Shown here piece by piece: positions 29,878 to 39,046 of a stretch of DNA of 64,000 nucleotides. The stretch's first letter is position 1. Each line of letters starts with the position of its first letter. The stretch comes from Enterobacter cloacae subsp. cloacae ATCC 13047. Lineage in GTDB: Bacteria > Pseudomonadota > Gammaproteobacteria > Enterobacterales > Enterobacteriaceae. The stretch is from contig NC_014121.1 of the NCBI RefSeq assembly GCF_000025565.1, positions 124,001 to 188,000 of the forward strand, written 5' to 3'. The translations under genes and the position numbers were made by a program. Below the pieces are notes generated by a model. That model was not told the DNA's origin and did no database searches. It worked only from the letters and a program-made list of their open reading frames with translations.

Positions 29878-31218
29878 CTACGCGACGCCGGGTTCCTGTG
29901 GGCGGCAGCGCAGCATTTTGTAGACGGTGGCACCCGCGGCCACCAGCGCGGGCAGGCTGAGGATCATCAAAATACTGTCTGCCTGCCACTGCATGGAGAG
30001 AAGCTGCGCGCTGGTCATGGTACCCGCCACGCCACCAAAACGGCCAATACCCTGCATCCACGCGATACCCGTCGCGCGGCATTCGGTTGGGTAGAAGGTG
30101 GCGGCCAGGGTTTGCATCCCTGATTGCGCGCCGTTCATGGCGATCCCCATCAGGAAAATCAATCCGCCAAACAGGGCGATGTGATTATGCTCCATGCCGA
30201 GCAGCAGGATGAGCGCCATGGTCAGCATAAACCCACCTGCCACCACCCTGTGCGCCTCCCAGCGGTCCATCATCCACCCGGCGAGAAGAATGCCTGCGGT
30301 ACCGCCGAAGGTGAACAGCGAGGTGAGCCAGGCAGATTCCGCCAGCGGATAACCCATCCCCAGCATCAACGTCGGCATCCAGCTCAGCAGGACGTAATAA
30401 ATCACCAGCCCCATAAAGTAGGTCACCCACAGCATCAGGGTGCCGGGCAGCCAGGGCATAGAAAACAGCTGTGCCACGCTCCCTTTCTTAGACGCGACCC
30501 GCTCCTCCGCCAGGAAAAAGCCGGTCACGCCATCCAGCGTGTCGCGGGCGAAGCGGCTGGCGATACGGCGGATCTGCATCATGTCTCTTCCACGCTGTAC
30601 CAGAAACTTCACCGACTCCGGCAAAAACAGCGCCAGCAGCAGCGTCAGGATCAGCGGGGCAATTGCGCCGGTCAGCAGTACGCTTCGCCAGCCGTGGTGA
30701 GGAATCAGCCAGGAGGAGATTGCCCCACCACCCGCCGCGCCCAGAGGAAAACCGCAGTACATGGTATTGATCGCCATGGCGCGACAGCGCTTAGGGGCAA
30801 ACTCTGAGATCAGCGTGATGGCGTTAGGCATTGCCGCACCCAAACCCAGGCCGGTGAGAAATCGCCACAGCGTCAGGGTGTTCAGGGTTTGCGCCCAGGC
30901 GGCGCCCAGGCTTGCAAGACCAAAGAATAAACACGAAAAGACCAGTACGCGCTTGCGGCCCATCCGGTCCGATACCGGACCTGCGATCAGCGCACCCAGC
31001 GACAGTCCCAACAGCGCGGCACTCAGTACCGGCCCCAGATCCTGTTTGTGGATCCCCCATTCTGCCGAGAGCGTCGGGGCAATGTAGCCCATTGCCGCTG
31101 TATCGAAACCATCGATTGCCAGCACCAGAAAGCCCAGCACAATGAGTAGCCAGTGAAACCATGAAAAGGAACTGTCGTCGATTACCTGCTGAATATCCAC
31201 CTTACCTGAATAGGCCAT
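29878..31218 (-). CDS. MFS transporter, aromatic acid:H+ symporter (AAHS) type
   Basis: A 446-residue protein with about 12 membrane segments. The N-terminal part FLVLAIDGFDTAAMGYIAPTL contains the DGFDTA-like aspartates typical of AAHS carriers such as PcaK and MhpT. AGPVSDRMGRKRVL is the major facilitator loop 2-3 motif, and LPESVKFLVQRGR is the loop 6-7 PESxRYL-like motif. The family imports aromatic or small organic acids with protons; the substrate cannot be read from sequence. The ATG at 31218 has AGGAGCGT upstream; the longer in-frame start at 31275 adds unrelated residues. It stands alone between trmL and lldD, where E. coli has nothing, so it looks like an accessory gene. Confidence 0.82.
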   Translation of the reverse strand: MAYSGKVDIQQVIDDSSFSWFHWLLIVLGFLVLAIDGFDTAAMGYIAPTLSAEWGIHKQDLGPVLSAALLGLSLGALIAGPVSDRMGRKRVLVFSCLFFGLASLGAAWAQTLNTLTLWRFLTGLGLGAAMPNAITLISEFAPKRCRAMAINTMYCGFPLGAAGGGAISSWLIPHHGWRSVLLTGAIAPLILTLLLALFLPESVKFLVQRGRDMMQIRRIASRFARDTLDGVTGFFLAEERVASKKGSVAQLFSMPWLPGTLMLWVTYFMGLVIYYVLLSWMPTLMLGMGYPLAESAWLTSLFTFGGTAGILLAGWMMDRWEAHRVVAGGFMLTMALILLLGMEHNHIALFGGLIFLMGIAMNGAQSGMQTLAATFYPTECRATGIAWMQGIGRFGGVAGTMTSAQLLSMQWQADSILMILSLPALVAAGATVYKMLRCRPQEPGVA

Positions 31219-31399
31219 ACGCTCCTCTCTGATGTGATGTTGTTTTTGTGTTCTTGTATTTACTTGTCTATACAATTGCGTGTGGCAGGGGATGTCAAAT
31301 ATTCTTATCTAATATGTTATCTAGATGTTATTTACGACACAAAAACGCGCCCTATGGAGGAGATCGGACGCGTGAGTAAGGTTGGTTAAGGGGAGGGGA

Positions 31400-32587
31400 T
31401 CAGGCCGCGTCTCCGTGGGTAAGCGGTGCCAGTGCCGCAGGGATTTTGCTCAGCTCCTGCACCAGAGAATCCTTGCTGATCTCGCCGATTGTTTTTGCCC
31501 CGGTGAGAGTCATTGCAACCTTCATCTCTTTCTCAATCAGGTTAAGCAGGTTTGCTACCCCTGCCTGGCCGCTGGTGGCCAGCGCGTAAAGATAAGCGCG
31601 TCCCAGAAGTACGCTGTCGGCGCCGAGCGCAATCATACGCACCACGTCCAGCCCGTTACGAATACCGCTATCGGCGAGGATAGCGATGTCGCCTTTAACC
31701 GCATCGGCAATCGCCGGAAGGGCGCGTGCGGATGAGAGCACGCCATCAAGCTGACGTCCGCCGTGGTTCGAGACCACTATCCCGTCTGCGCCAAAACGCA
31801 CCGCGTCGCGGGCGTCGTCCGGGTCGAGGATCCCTTTGATCACCATTGGGCCGTCCCAGAATTCGCGGATCCACTCCAGGTCTTTCCAGGAGATGGACGG
31901 ATCGAAATTGTTCGCCAGCCAGCCGATGTAATCTTCCAGCCCGGTAGGTTTACCGAGATAAGCCGAGATGTTCCCCAGATCGTGTGGACGGCCATTCAGG
32001 CCCACATCCCACGCCCACTGCGGATGTGTTACCGCCTGCCAGTAACGACGCATAGCAGCATTCGGGCCGCTCATGCCGGAGTGGGCATCACGGTAGCGCG
32101 CGCCGGGGGTGGGCATATCAACGGTAAAGACCAGCGTGGAACAGCCCGCCGCTTTGGCGCGCTCCAGCGCGTTACGCATAAAGCCGCGATCGCGCAGGAC
32201 GTACAGCTGGAACCACATCGGGCGCTTGATGGTCGGGGCCACCTCTTCAATCGGGCAGACAGACACGGTGGAAAGGGTAAACGGAATGCCTTTGGCATCC
32301 GCCGCCGCAGCGGCCTGCACTTCACCGCGACGGGCGTACATGCCGCACAGCCCGACCGGGGCAAGCGCTACCGGCATGGAGAGCGTTTCGTTAAACAGTT
32401 TCGTCTCAAGGCTCAGATCCGACATATTCTTCAGCACGCGCTGACGCAGAGCCACCTCCGACAGATCTTCCACGTTACGGCGCAGGGTATATTCGGCATA
32501 GGCCCCGCCGTCGATATAGTGGAACAGGAACGGCGGCAAAATACGCTGCGCCGCGGCGCGGTAGTCACTGGCTGCTGAAATAATCAT
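31400..32587 (-). CDS. lldD: L-lactate dehydrogenase (FMN, quinone-linked)
   Basis: LldD oxidises L-lactate to pyruvate at the inner membrane and passes electrons to quinone. A 395-residue member of the FMN-dependent alpha-hydroxyacid dehydrogenase family. It has [15 protein letters not shown] near the N-terminus, [14 protein letters not shown] FMN contacts, the [14 protein letters not shown] strand, and the catalytic His in [12 protein letters not shown]. It ends with [28 protein letters not shown], the phosphate site of FMN. Last gene of the lldP-lldR-lldD operon; its start overlaps the lldR stop by four bases. Confidence 0.96.
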   Translation of the reverse strand: MIISAASDYRAAAQRILPPFLFHYIDGGAYAEYTLRRNVEDLSEVALRQRVLKNMSDLSLETKLFNETLSMPVALAPVGLCGMYARRGEVQAAAAADAKGIPFTLSTVSVCPIEEVAPTIKRPMWFQLYVLRDRGFMRNALERAKAAGCSTLVFTVDMPTPGARYRDAHSGMSGPNAAMRRYWQAVTHPQWAWDVGLNGRPHDLGNISAYLGKPTGLEDYIGWLANNFDPSISWKDLEWIREFWDGPMVIKGILDPDDARDAVRFGADGIVVSNHGGRQLDGVLSSARALPAIADAVKGDIAILADSGIRNGLDVVRMIALGADSVLLGRAYLYALATSGQAGVANLLNLIEKEMKVAMTLTGAKTIGEISKDSLVQELSKIPAALAPLTHGDAA

Positions 32588-33357
32588 GCTTTGTTCTCCC
32601 TGGATATATCACTGTCGCCAGGCAGACGGGTAATACGCGCCTGTCGGGCCTGATCTTCATCAAATCGTTTAATGGTGGTGTGGACGAAGCCCAGATGCGC
32701 CATCATCGCCTTGCGTGCGGCCTCGGCATCACCGGCCAGAATGGCGTTGAGCACCGCCTCGTGCTGTTCGGTCAGTTGAGCAAAGACCGGCGGGACCAGA
32801 TACATGCGCTGGCGGCTCTGCTTCACGGAGGATTGCAGCAGGTCGAAAAAACCGCGCATGGTCTGGAGCAGCACCACGTTGTGCGACGCCTCGGCAATCG
32901 CCAGGTGAAAGCGGACATCCGCCTGCGAAGCGATATCCGGGTCGCTGCTTTGCGTGGCGTCGAAGCAGGCCCTGAGCTTCTCTTTGTCGGCCTCGGTTGC
33001 TCGCATGGCAGCATGCCAGGCGGTACTGGTTTCGATAGCGTGACGGGCTTCGAGGATGTCGAAGCTGTAGTCCGGGTCATTCTCCATCAGGGTTTTGAGC
33101 GGCTGGACGATGTTTTGCTCGGACCAGTCGTCATGTTGCCAGCGCACAAAGGTGCCGCCGCCGCGACGGCTTACCAGTACTCCTTCGCTGACCAGCGTCG
33201 CCAGCGCTTCACGCAGGGAATTGCGCGACACGCCAAGCTGAGCGGCGAGTTGACGTTCAGCGGGCAATTTCATGCCCGCTTCCAGCTGTTGTTCTTCAAT
33301 CAGCGCCCGCACGCGAGAGGCAATCTCGTCGGACAGGCGTCTGGGCATGACTATCAT
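32584..33357 (-). CDS. lldR: L-lactate-responsive regulator LldR (GntR/FadR family)
   Basis: 257 residues. An N-terminal winged helix, [26 protein letters not shown] at about residues 30-55, is followed by an all-helical FCD effector domain with metal-site histidines in [18 protein letters not shown] and AHLGFVHTT. In E. coli, LldR represses or activates lldPRD depending on L-lactate, binding two operators upstream of lldP. Two matching palindromes are present here at 35084-35100 and 35209-35224. The start overlaps the lldP stop by four bases. Confidence 0.94.
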   Translation of the reverse strand: MIVMPRRLSDEIASRVRALIEEQQLEAGMKLPAERQLAAQLGVSRNSLREALATLVSEGVLVSRRGGGTFVRWQHDDWSEQNIVQPLKTLMENDPDYSFDILEARHAIETSTAWHAAMRATEADKEKLRACFDATQSSDPDIASQADVRFHLAIAEASHNVVLLQTMRGFFDLLQSSVKQSRQRMYLVPPVFAQLTEQHEAVLNAILAGDAEAARKAMMAHLGFVHTTIKRFDEDQARQARITRLPGDSDISRENKA

Positions 33358-35009
33358 GGGATCATCCAGGTTAAGACATAGGCCTGCAGGGTGGTGATCA
33401 CCCCGACCATGCAGGTGAATATCAGGCTGTGTTTCACGGTAAAACGGAACAGGTCGGACTCTTTACCCACCAGCCCTACTGCCGCACAGGCAATGGCGAT
33501 GGACTGCGGAGAGATCATCTTCCCGGTCACGCCGCCGGTGGTATTCGCGGCCACCAGCAGCACGTCAGAGACGCCAATCTGCTGAGCTGCCGTCGCCTGC
33601 AGGGCGGCGAACAGGGCGTTAGACGAGGTATCTGAACCGGTCAGGAATACCCCCAGCCAGCCGAGGAACGGCGAGAAGAAGGTGAAGGCGTGGCCGGTAT
33701 GGGCCAGCGCCAGTGCCAGCGTTGATGACAGGCCGGAGTAGTTCGAGATAAACGCGAACGCCAGCACCATGCCGATGGAGTAGATCGGCAGCATCAATTC
33801 TTTAATGGTCGCCGCAAAGGTCTGTACCGCGGCGGCCGACTTCATGCGCAGCCACACCACAGAAAGGAGTGCGGCAAACAGGATGGCCGTGCCGGTGGCG
33901 GAGAACCAGTCAAACTTAAATACCGCCGCGTACGGCGTGGCGTCGTGCACCACTGGCGGCATACGGGCGACCATCTTGTCGAGGAACGGCACGGAGATGT
34001 TAATCACCATGTCGTACAGCGCACCGCCCGGGGCAAACAGGGCCTTAAACGGCGGGATGCTCCACAGCGTTACCGTGGCGGTCAGGAACAGGAACGGTGA
34101 CCAGGCGCGAACGATCTGCCCGGCGGTATAGCCCGTGCGGGCGAGCGTCTGATCCACGTGCGACGCGCCCATATCGGCAAAGCGGAAGATGCGCACAGGC
34201 TGCCAGCGTTTCAGGAACAGCGTCAGACAGACCAGCGACACCAGGGAAGAGATAATGTCCGGCAGCTCCGGGCCAAGGAAGTTCGAGCTGAGATACTGGG
34301 CAATCGCGAACGAACCGCCCGCCACCATCACCGCAGGCCAGGTCTCCTTCACGCCGCGCCAGCCGTCCATAATCGCCATGATCCAGAACAGCACGATAAT
34401 GGTCAGGAACGGCAGCTGGCGGCCAACCATCTGACCAATTTCGAAGCTGTCCAGGCCAGTCACCTGGCCTGCGACCAGAATCGGAATACCCATCGCGCCA
34501 AACGCCACCGGCGCGGTGTTGACGATCAGGCAAAGACCGGCGGCATAGAGCGGGTTAAAGCCCAGCCCGACCAGCAGCGCGGCGGTGATTGCCACCGGCG
34601 CACCAAACCCTGCCGCCCCTTCCAGAAACGCCCCGAAGGAGAAGCCGACAATCAGCATCTGCAGGCGCTGGTCCGGCGTGATGGAGAGAATCGACGAGCG
34701 AATGATGTCGAACTGCCCGGTTTTGACTGAGATTTTATAGACAAACACTGCGGCGATGATGATCCACGCAATCGGCCACAGGCCGTAGAAGAAACCGTAG
34801 ACAACGGATGCCAGCGCGCGATCGATCGGCATTTTGTAGAAGAACAGCGCCACCAGCAGCGCGATGGCGACGGTGTACGTCGCGGCGAGGTAGCCCTTCA
34901 GCTTGAGCTTAATCAACGCAAAGAAGAAGAACAGGATCGGCAGCGATGCGATCAGGCTGGACAGCCAGATATTCCCGGCCGGGTCGTAGTTTTGTTGCCA
35001 GAGGCTCAT
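33354..35009 (-). CDS. lldP: L-lactate permease
   Basis: A 551-residue integral membrane protein of the lactate permease family (LctP), which imports L-lactate, D-lactate and glycolate with protons. It starts [21 protein letters not shown] and has about 12-14 membrane segments. Hallmark loops are [24 protein letters not shown] and [17 protein letters not shown], followed by [20 protein letters not shown]. The ribosome site CCAGGAGA precedes the ATG. First gene of lldPRD, with LldR-type operators in the 220 bases upstream. Confidence 0.96.
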   Translation of the reverse strand: MSLWQQNYDPAGNIWLSSLIASLPILFFFFALIKLKLKGYLAATYTVAIALLVALFFYKMPIDRALASVVYGFFYGLWPIAWIIIAAVFVYKISVKTGQFDIIRSSILSITPDQRLQMLIVGFSFGAFLEGAAGFGAPVAITAALLVGLGFNPLYAAGLCLIVNTAPVAFGAMGIPILVAGQVTGLDSFEIGQMVGRQLPFLTIIVLFWIMAIMDGWRGVKETWPAVMVAGGSFAIAQYLSSNFLGPELPDIISSLVSLVCLTLFLKRWQPVRIFRFADMGASHVDQTLARTGYTAGQIVRAWSPFLFLTATVTLWSIPPFKALFAPGGALYDMVINISVPFLDKMVARMPPVVHDATPYAAVFKFDWFSATGTAILFAALLSVVWLRMKSAAAVQTFAATIKELMLPIYSIGMVLAFAFISNYSGLSSTLALALAHTGHAFTFFSPFLGWLGVFLTGSDTSSNALFAALQATAAQQIGVSDVLLVAANTTGGVTGKMISPQSIAIACAAVGLVGKESDLFRFTVKHSLIFTCMVGVITTLQAYVLTWMIP

Positions 35010-35083
35010 GCAGGTCTCCTGGGGACCAGACAGCCTATGCTGCGGGTGAGTCTCCGCTCATCTCTGCGTCACAGTCTGTGTAA

Positions 35084-35100
35084 AAGTGGTCCTGCCAATA
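35084..35100. promoter_or_regulatory. LldR-like operator, promoter-proximal to lldP
   Basis: TGGTCCTGCCA flanked by AAG and AT is a GntR/FadR-type half-palindrome related to the E. coli LldR site AATTGGCCCTACCAATT. It lies about 80 bases upstream of the lldP ATG, the place expected for the downstream operator. Confidence 0.55.
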
Positions 35101-35208
35101 TTGTGTGTAGGGGTAATGACAACAAATGGTTAACCAGATGTTATGGGCTGGCAATGGTTTTGTGAGCGGAAATAATGGATTTGTGAACCAGGGAAGAAAG
35201 AAAGGGGG

Positions 35209-35224
35209 ATTGGTTGGGCCAATT
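35209..35224. promoter_or_regulatory. LldR-like operator, distal to lldP
   Basis: ATTGGTTGGGCCAATT, read on the other strand AATTGGCCCAACCAAT, differs from the E. coli LldR operator at one central base. It is about 200 bases upstream of lldP. In E. coli two such sites act together by looping; the pair here has about 120 bases between centres. Confidence 0.75.
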
Positions 35225-35230
35225 TTGAAG

Positions 35231-35262
35231 CGGGGCCCTATCGGGTGATAGTGGGCCCCGTA
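35231..35262. terminator. Strong hairpin behind the helicase fragment
   Basis: GCGGGGCCC-TATCGGGTGATAG-T-GGGCCCCGT forms an uninterrupted GC stem extended by CTATC/GATAG with one bulge. It lies 25 bases behind the stop of the leftward helicase remnant. There is no long T run, so termination strength is uncertain. Confidence 0.6.
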
Positions 35263-35286
35263 AATGCGTTTCTAGAATATCAGTAA

Positions 35287-36724
35287 TTAAATAGCCTTCT
35301 GAGCAGAAGAGGCGTCTCCGATAACAATCAAACCATCTTGTTGCTTAAGGCGGTTATCTTTAATTTCCTGCTCAATGACTTCGGATATTACCTTTCTAAG
35401 GAGGCTACTGGTTGATTTAAAACCAAGCATCCTTGAGACGGATGTAATGATTTCATCTTCAGTTGCTCCCAAGCTTGCGCTAACGATGTCAAAGACACCT
35501 GAAGCGATTTCTATAGGTGCGATCAGTTCTGGTTTACGTACGCCTGCAGACAAGACGTGCTGTCTGTTGCGGATTCGAATTGCTACTTCTTTATGTATGA
35601 AAAATTCTTGCTCCTTATAAATCTTACCTCTCTTGCAGGCAATTTGAGCAGCCTGGCTAACAACACTTTCTATCCGTGCACCAGCTCGCTGCAACCCCCA
35701 TGCTGAGCGCAGACGAGTGATTACTTCATTCAAATGGATAGGCGATTCTGTGAAGACTATTTTTTCAACCATGTCAGCAAGTATGCCGGTTGGTGTTTCA
35801 TGTAAAGCATAGGAAAGATTGGCTTCGGGTTGTGCTTCTTCATAAATGATAGACTGGTCATTAGCGGAATCAGTTCTATCAAGACCAATCTCAACAACGT
35901 CTTCTCGTTCAACAGTGACGATATCAACTGGAACGGCTCGGGAACGCCCGTATGTGTGTTCTGCTCTGTTATTCAGTTCTCTTTTTGCATTCTCAATAGC
36001 GTAAATAACTTTTTGCAATTGTTCCTCAGGTCTTTGGAACCAATCAGTACTCCAGATTCTGTGGATGATCCATCCATGATCTTCCAGAACGGCTTGACGT
36101 AAGCGATCACGCTCTCTGGCAGAACGAGAGGAATGATAAGCGCTGCCATCACATTCAATCCCGAGAAGATAACGGCCAGGTAGATCAGGATCGGCAATTG
36201 CCAGATCGATGAAGAAGCCAGCAATTCCGACTTGTGGGTGCACCTGATAGCCCCGCTTCTGAAGTGCTGAGGCGACTTGTTCTTCAAATACGCTATCCAT
36301 CGGACGCCCTGAAACAGTGGACATTGATAAACGTCCTGTACGTGCATATTGAAGGAAGAGTTTGAACGCCAATACGCCAACACCTTTCGCGCGCTCAAGA
36401 TCAATATCTTCATCGGTGATCGATGCAAAAACCTCACATCGGCGTTTTGCACGGCTAATCAGCACATTAAGCCGTCGCTCACCGCCTTGCGAACCCAGAG
36501 GGCCGAATCGCATTGCCAGATAACCTTGTTTATTACGCGCATAGCCTACAGAGATCATGATGACATCACGTTCGTCACCTTGAATGTTTTCCAGGTTTTT
36601 AATGAAGAATGGCTCGGCAGGATGAGAATTAAAGAAATCTTCATATTGAGGATTTAAACGGCGGAGAATCTCTAATTCATCCTGGATAGCTTTACGTTGT
36701 GAGACAGAGAATGTTGCGACTCCC
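35287..36724 (-). pseudogene. C-terminal remnant of large SF1 helicase with Vsr-like nuclease and DUF3320
   Basis: About 478 native residues remain; the first 10 residues of the open frame come from the IS. In order: helicase motif IV-like TFSVSQRKAI; motif V LENIQGDERDVIMISVG; and motif VI GGERRLNVLISRAKRR, as in the AAA_12 half of SF1 helicases. Then comes an MTES_1575/Vsr-type nuclease domain with FEEQVASAL, FFIDLAIAD and GIECDGSAYHSS (D...ExD), ending RIWSTDWF. The last third matches DUF3320 (PIHLNEVITRLRSAWGLQRAG). Such proteins are usually 1,500-2,000 residues with DUF4011 and Walker motifs at the N-terminus; those are missing here. The architecture is typical of defence-island helicase-nucleases. 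Lower GC than neighbours indicates transfer. It cannot be a working helicase. Confidence 0.83.
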
Positions 36725-36753
36725 TGACCTGCCCCCACGATTAGATACAACAC

Positions 36754-37587
36754 TCAGTTAGTAACGTCGGAATCTTCATTCTCAGAATGACCCTTTCTCC
36801 AGCCCGCTGCAAATTCAGACGGTGTCTGATAATTCAGCGTGGAGTGCGGGCGGCATTCGTTATAATCCTGCCGCCAGTCATTAATAATTTTCCTGGCATG
36901 AACGATATCGCTGAACCAGTGCTCATTCAAACATTCATCGCGAAATCGTCCGTTAAAGCTCTCAATAAATCCGTTCTGCGTTGGCTTGCCCGGCTGGATT
37001 AAGCGCAACTCAACACCATGCTCAAAGGCCCATTGATCCAGTGCACGGCAAGTGAACTCCGGCCCCTGGTCAGTTCTTATCGTCGCCGGATAGCCTCGAA
37101 ACAGTGCAATGCTGTCCAGAATACGCGTGACCTGAACGCCTGAAATCCCAAAGGCAACAGTGACCGTCAGGCATTCCTTTGTGAAATCATCGACGCAGGT
37201 AAGACACTTGATCCTGCGACCGGTGGAAAGTGCGTCCATGACGAAATCCATCGACCAGGTCAGATTGGGCGCCGCCGGACGGAGCAGCGGCAGACGTTCT
37301 GTTGCCAGCCCTTTACGACGTCTTCTGCGTTTTACGCCCAGGCCACTGAGGTGATAAAGCCGGTACACGCGCTTATGATTAACATGAAGCCCTTCACGGC
37401 GCAGCAACTGCCAAATACGACGGTAGCCAAAACGCCTGCGCTCCAGTGCCAGCTCAGTGATGCGCCCTGATAAATGCGCATCAGCAGCCGGACGGTGAGC
37501 CTCATAGCGGCAGGTCGACAGGGATAAACCTGTAAGCCTGCAGGCACGACGTTGCGACAGACCGGTCGCATCACACATCAACATCAC
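36754..37587 (-). CDS. IS407-group transposase OrfB (DDE integrase domain)
   Basis: 277 residues with an HTH_21 region ([20 protein letters not shown]) and an rve catalytic core: first Asp in [12 protein letters not shown], second in [14 protein letters not shown], and Glu in [18 protein letters not shown]. It ends close to the left terminal repeat. As in other IS3 elements it is probably made as an OrfAB fusion by programmed frameshifting; the frame continues upstream toward orfA. It appears intact. Confidence 0.9.
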   Translation of the reverse strand: MMLMCDATGLSQRRACRLTGLSLSTCRYEAHRPAADAHLSGRITELALERRRFGYRRIWQLLRREGLHVNHKRVYRLYHLSGLGVKRRRRRKGLATERLPLLRPAAPNLTWSMDFVMDALSTGRRIKCLTCVDDFTKECLTVTVAFGISGVQVTRILDSIALFRGYPATIRTDQGPEFTCRALDQWAFEHGVELRLIQPGKPTQNGFIESFNGRFRDECLNEHWFSDIVHARKIINDWRQDYNECRPHSTLNYQTPSEFAAGWRKGHSENEDSDVTN

Positions 37588-37610
37588 GGCTTCCCGCTTC
37601 TGGTCTGTCG

Positions 37611-37874
37611 TCAGTACTTTCGCCCAAGAGCCACCTGAAGCGCCTCTTTATCCAGCATGGCTTCGGCAAGCAGCTTCTTGAGTCTGGCGTTCTCTTCCTC
37701 AAGCGACTTCAGGCGCTTAACTTCAGGCACCTCCATACTGCCATACTTCTTACGCCAGGTGTAAAACGTGGCATCGGAAATGGCATGCTTGCGGCAGAGT
37801 TCACGGGCGGGTACCCCAGCTTCGGCTTCGCGGAGAATACTGATGATCTGTTCGTCGGAAAAACGCTTCTTCAT
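37611..37874 (-). CDS. IS407-group transposase OrfA
   Basis: 87 residues, HTH_Tnp_1 family: [20 protein letters not shown], then the helix-turn-helix [21 protein letters not shown] and a coiled coil [20 protein letters not shown]. Binds the terminal repeats. Frame intact. Confidence 0.9.
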   Translation of the reverse strand: MKKRFSDEQIISILREAEAGVPARELCRKHAISDATFYTWRKKYGSMEVPEVKRLKSLEEENARLKKLLAEAMLDKEALQVALGRKY

Positions 37875-37956
37875 GGGGATGTCCTCATGTGGCTTATGAA
37901 GACATTACTAACATCGGGGTGTACTAATCAACGGGGAGCAGGTCACCCAGTATTTT

Positions 37957-38002
37957 TTGGATAATAAAAAACCCAATATATTCTGTTGGTGAATATATTG
38001 GG
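37957..38002 (-). terminator. Rho-independent terminator of yibL
   Basis: On the minus strand, a 12-bp perfect stem CCCAATATATTC-ACCAACA-GAATATATTGGG is followed by TTTTTTATTATCC. It lies 32 bases behind the yibL stop and therefore ends transcription of the yibL gene. The IS right end is 12 bases further on. Confidence 0.9.
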
Positions 38003-38034
38003 CAGGATTTTATTAACTTAACTAAAATTAACTA

Positions 38035-38397
38035 TCAGAACGCCGTCTTACAAAAACCCGTCATCTCTTTCAGGCCCATTTCGCGACCAAGCTCGGTCAT
38101 CGGGTGGACCACCACCAGACCCCGTACGCTTTTCTTCAGCTTGCCCATATCGGCCTGCTCTTTTTTGGTAATGGCGCGGCGGTGCGGCATATTCATCAGC
38201 TTCTGCGCTTCTTTACTCAGCTTCTGGCTTTTCACTTCGCGCAGGCGCTCGATCTCCGCTTACAGCTTCGCGGTCTCTTTCTCCAGCTCGGCGTACTTCT
38301 CGGCGGAGTCTACCAGCGAGAGACCGGCCATCTGATGGCGGATCAGATCCAGGCGGTCGCTCAGGCGTTTAATTTCGTTCTTTTCGACTTCTTTCAT
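38035..38397 (-). pseudogene. yibL: yibL (DUF2810), interrupted by an in-frame stop
   Basis: Reading from the ATG at 38397 gives [20 protein letters not shown] and continues colinear with E. coli YibL over 120 codons to the natural stop. Codon 46 (38260-38262) is TAA, in the stretch [16 protein letters not shown], where E. coli has a sense codon (Glu). One base change explains it. A GTG at 38235 could restart translation of the last 66 residues, including [21 protein letters not shown]. YibL is a small ribosome-associated protein of unclear role. The gene order lldP-yibL-mtlR is retained. It is a real nonsense mutation or a sequence error. Confidence 0.85.
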
Positions 38398-38455
38398 GAC
38401 AAATAACTCTGAAAACGGGGAATTTAGAGGGAAGGATACACCAATGTGAGCAGGC

Positions 38456-39046
38456 TTACTTCTGAAACGCTTTTTTTAAGCTGATTCGGGAAATCAGCTC
38501 AGTCAGGGAAAGAACCATCGTGGAACGGACAACCTGTTGATAACGCAGCTTTTGCATGGCGTACAGTTCCGGGTCGCTGTTATCAAAATGGGGGGCAGGG
38601 GGGAGCGCGGTAACGCAATGCAGCTCGCCGAAGGGGCCAAGGATCTCGTCATCGGTAAAGGTGTACTCATTACCGTCATGATTGAGCTCTTCGCGCAGCG
38701 CCATCAATAGCTCCGCATCTTCATACTCTTGCCGGTTCAGCACGCCAAGACCATAAATCAACTTCAGACGCACGGATAAATCGCCCAGCGGTCCGTCGCC
38801 GTCCAGTAACGGTTCTACAGCATATTTTACCGCGTAGTCGTCTTTGCGAAACACCTGAAGTACCAGGATATTCACCGCCTCGGTTAATAACTCGACGGCG
38901 GTAATCAGGAAACTTCGTACGGTTTTGCCAGCATTCAGACGCTCAAGCACACGATTTTCAAAGGCCTGGGTTTGTTCCATTATTGCCTGCATATCTGACA
39001 ATCTGTAATCAGGGCGCAGGATCACCTGCGCCTCACTGTGCATCAT
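38456..39046 (-). CDS. mtlR: Mannitol operon repressor MtlR
   Basis: 196 residues, closely matching E. coli MtlR from [23 protein letters not shown] through [18 protein letters not shown]. MtlR represses mtlADR by a mechanism that does not involve a standard DNA-binding fold. The first ten residues differ from E. coli; two adjacent ATG codons (39046, 39043) are possible starts, and both overlap the mtlD stop (ATGATGA). Last gene of mtlA-mtlD-mtlR. Confidence 0.95.
   Translation of the reverse strand: MMHSEAQVILRPDYRLSDMQAIMEQTQAFENRVLERLNAGKTVRSFLITAVELLTEAVNILVLQVFRKDDYAVKYAVEPLLDGDGPLGDLSVRLKLIYGLGVLNRQEYEDAELLMALREELNHDGNEYTFTDDEILGPFGELHCVTALPPAPHFDNSDPELYAMQKLRYQQVVRSTMVLSLTELISRISLKKAFQK

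Larger units (their letters stand above)
36725..37945 (-). mobile_element. IS3-family insertion sequence, IS407 group (1221 bp)
   Basis: The ends are the imperfect inverted repeats TGACCTGCCCCCACGATTAG at the left and TGACCTGCTCCCCGTTGATT at the right (read inwards). It contains orfA (37611-37874) and orfB (36754-37587), both leftward and intact. Length and protein signatures fit the IS407 group (IS1400/ISEhe3-like, as I recall). It truncates the helicase gene, and no 5' half of that gene is found beyond its right end, so a deletion accompanied or followed insertion. Only CCC is shared by the flanks, so no convincing target duplication is seen. Confidence 0.9.

Noticed and set aside
30124..30807. 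Reading frame opposite the AAHS transporter, rich in His and Gln
   Set aside because: Composition is that of a reverse complement of a membrane protein gene; no homology recognised.
36725..36753. Start of the helicase fragment at 36753 as a true N-terminus
   Set aside because: These bases are the terminal repeat of the IS; the first ten residues are IS-derived and the native protein must begin far upstream.
36722..37948. CCC as a 3-bp target duplication of the IS407-group element
   Set aside because: IS407-group elements usually duplicate 4 bp, CCC is likely by chance, and the gene on the left is not continued on the right.
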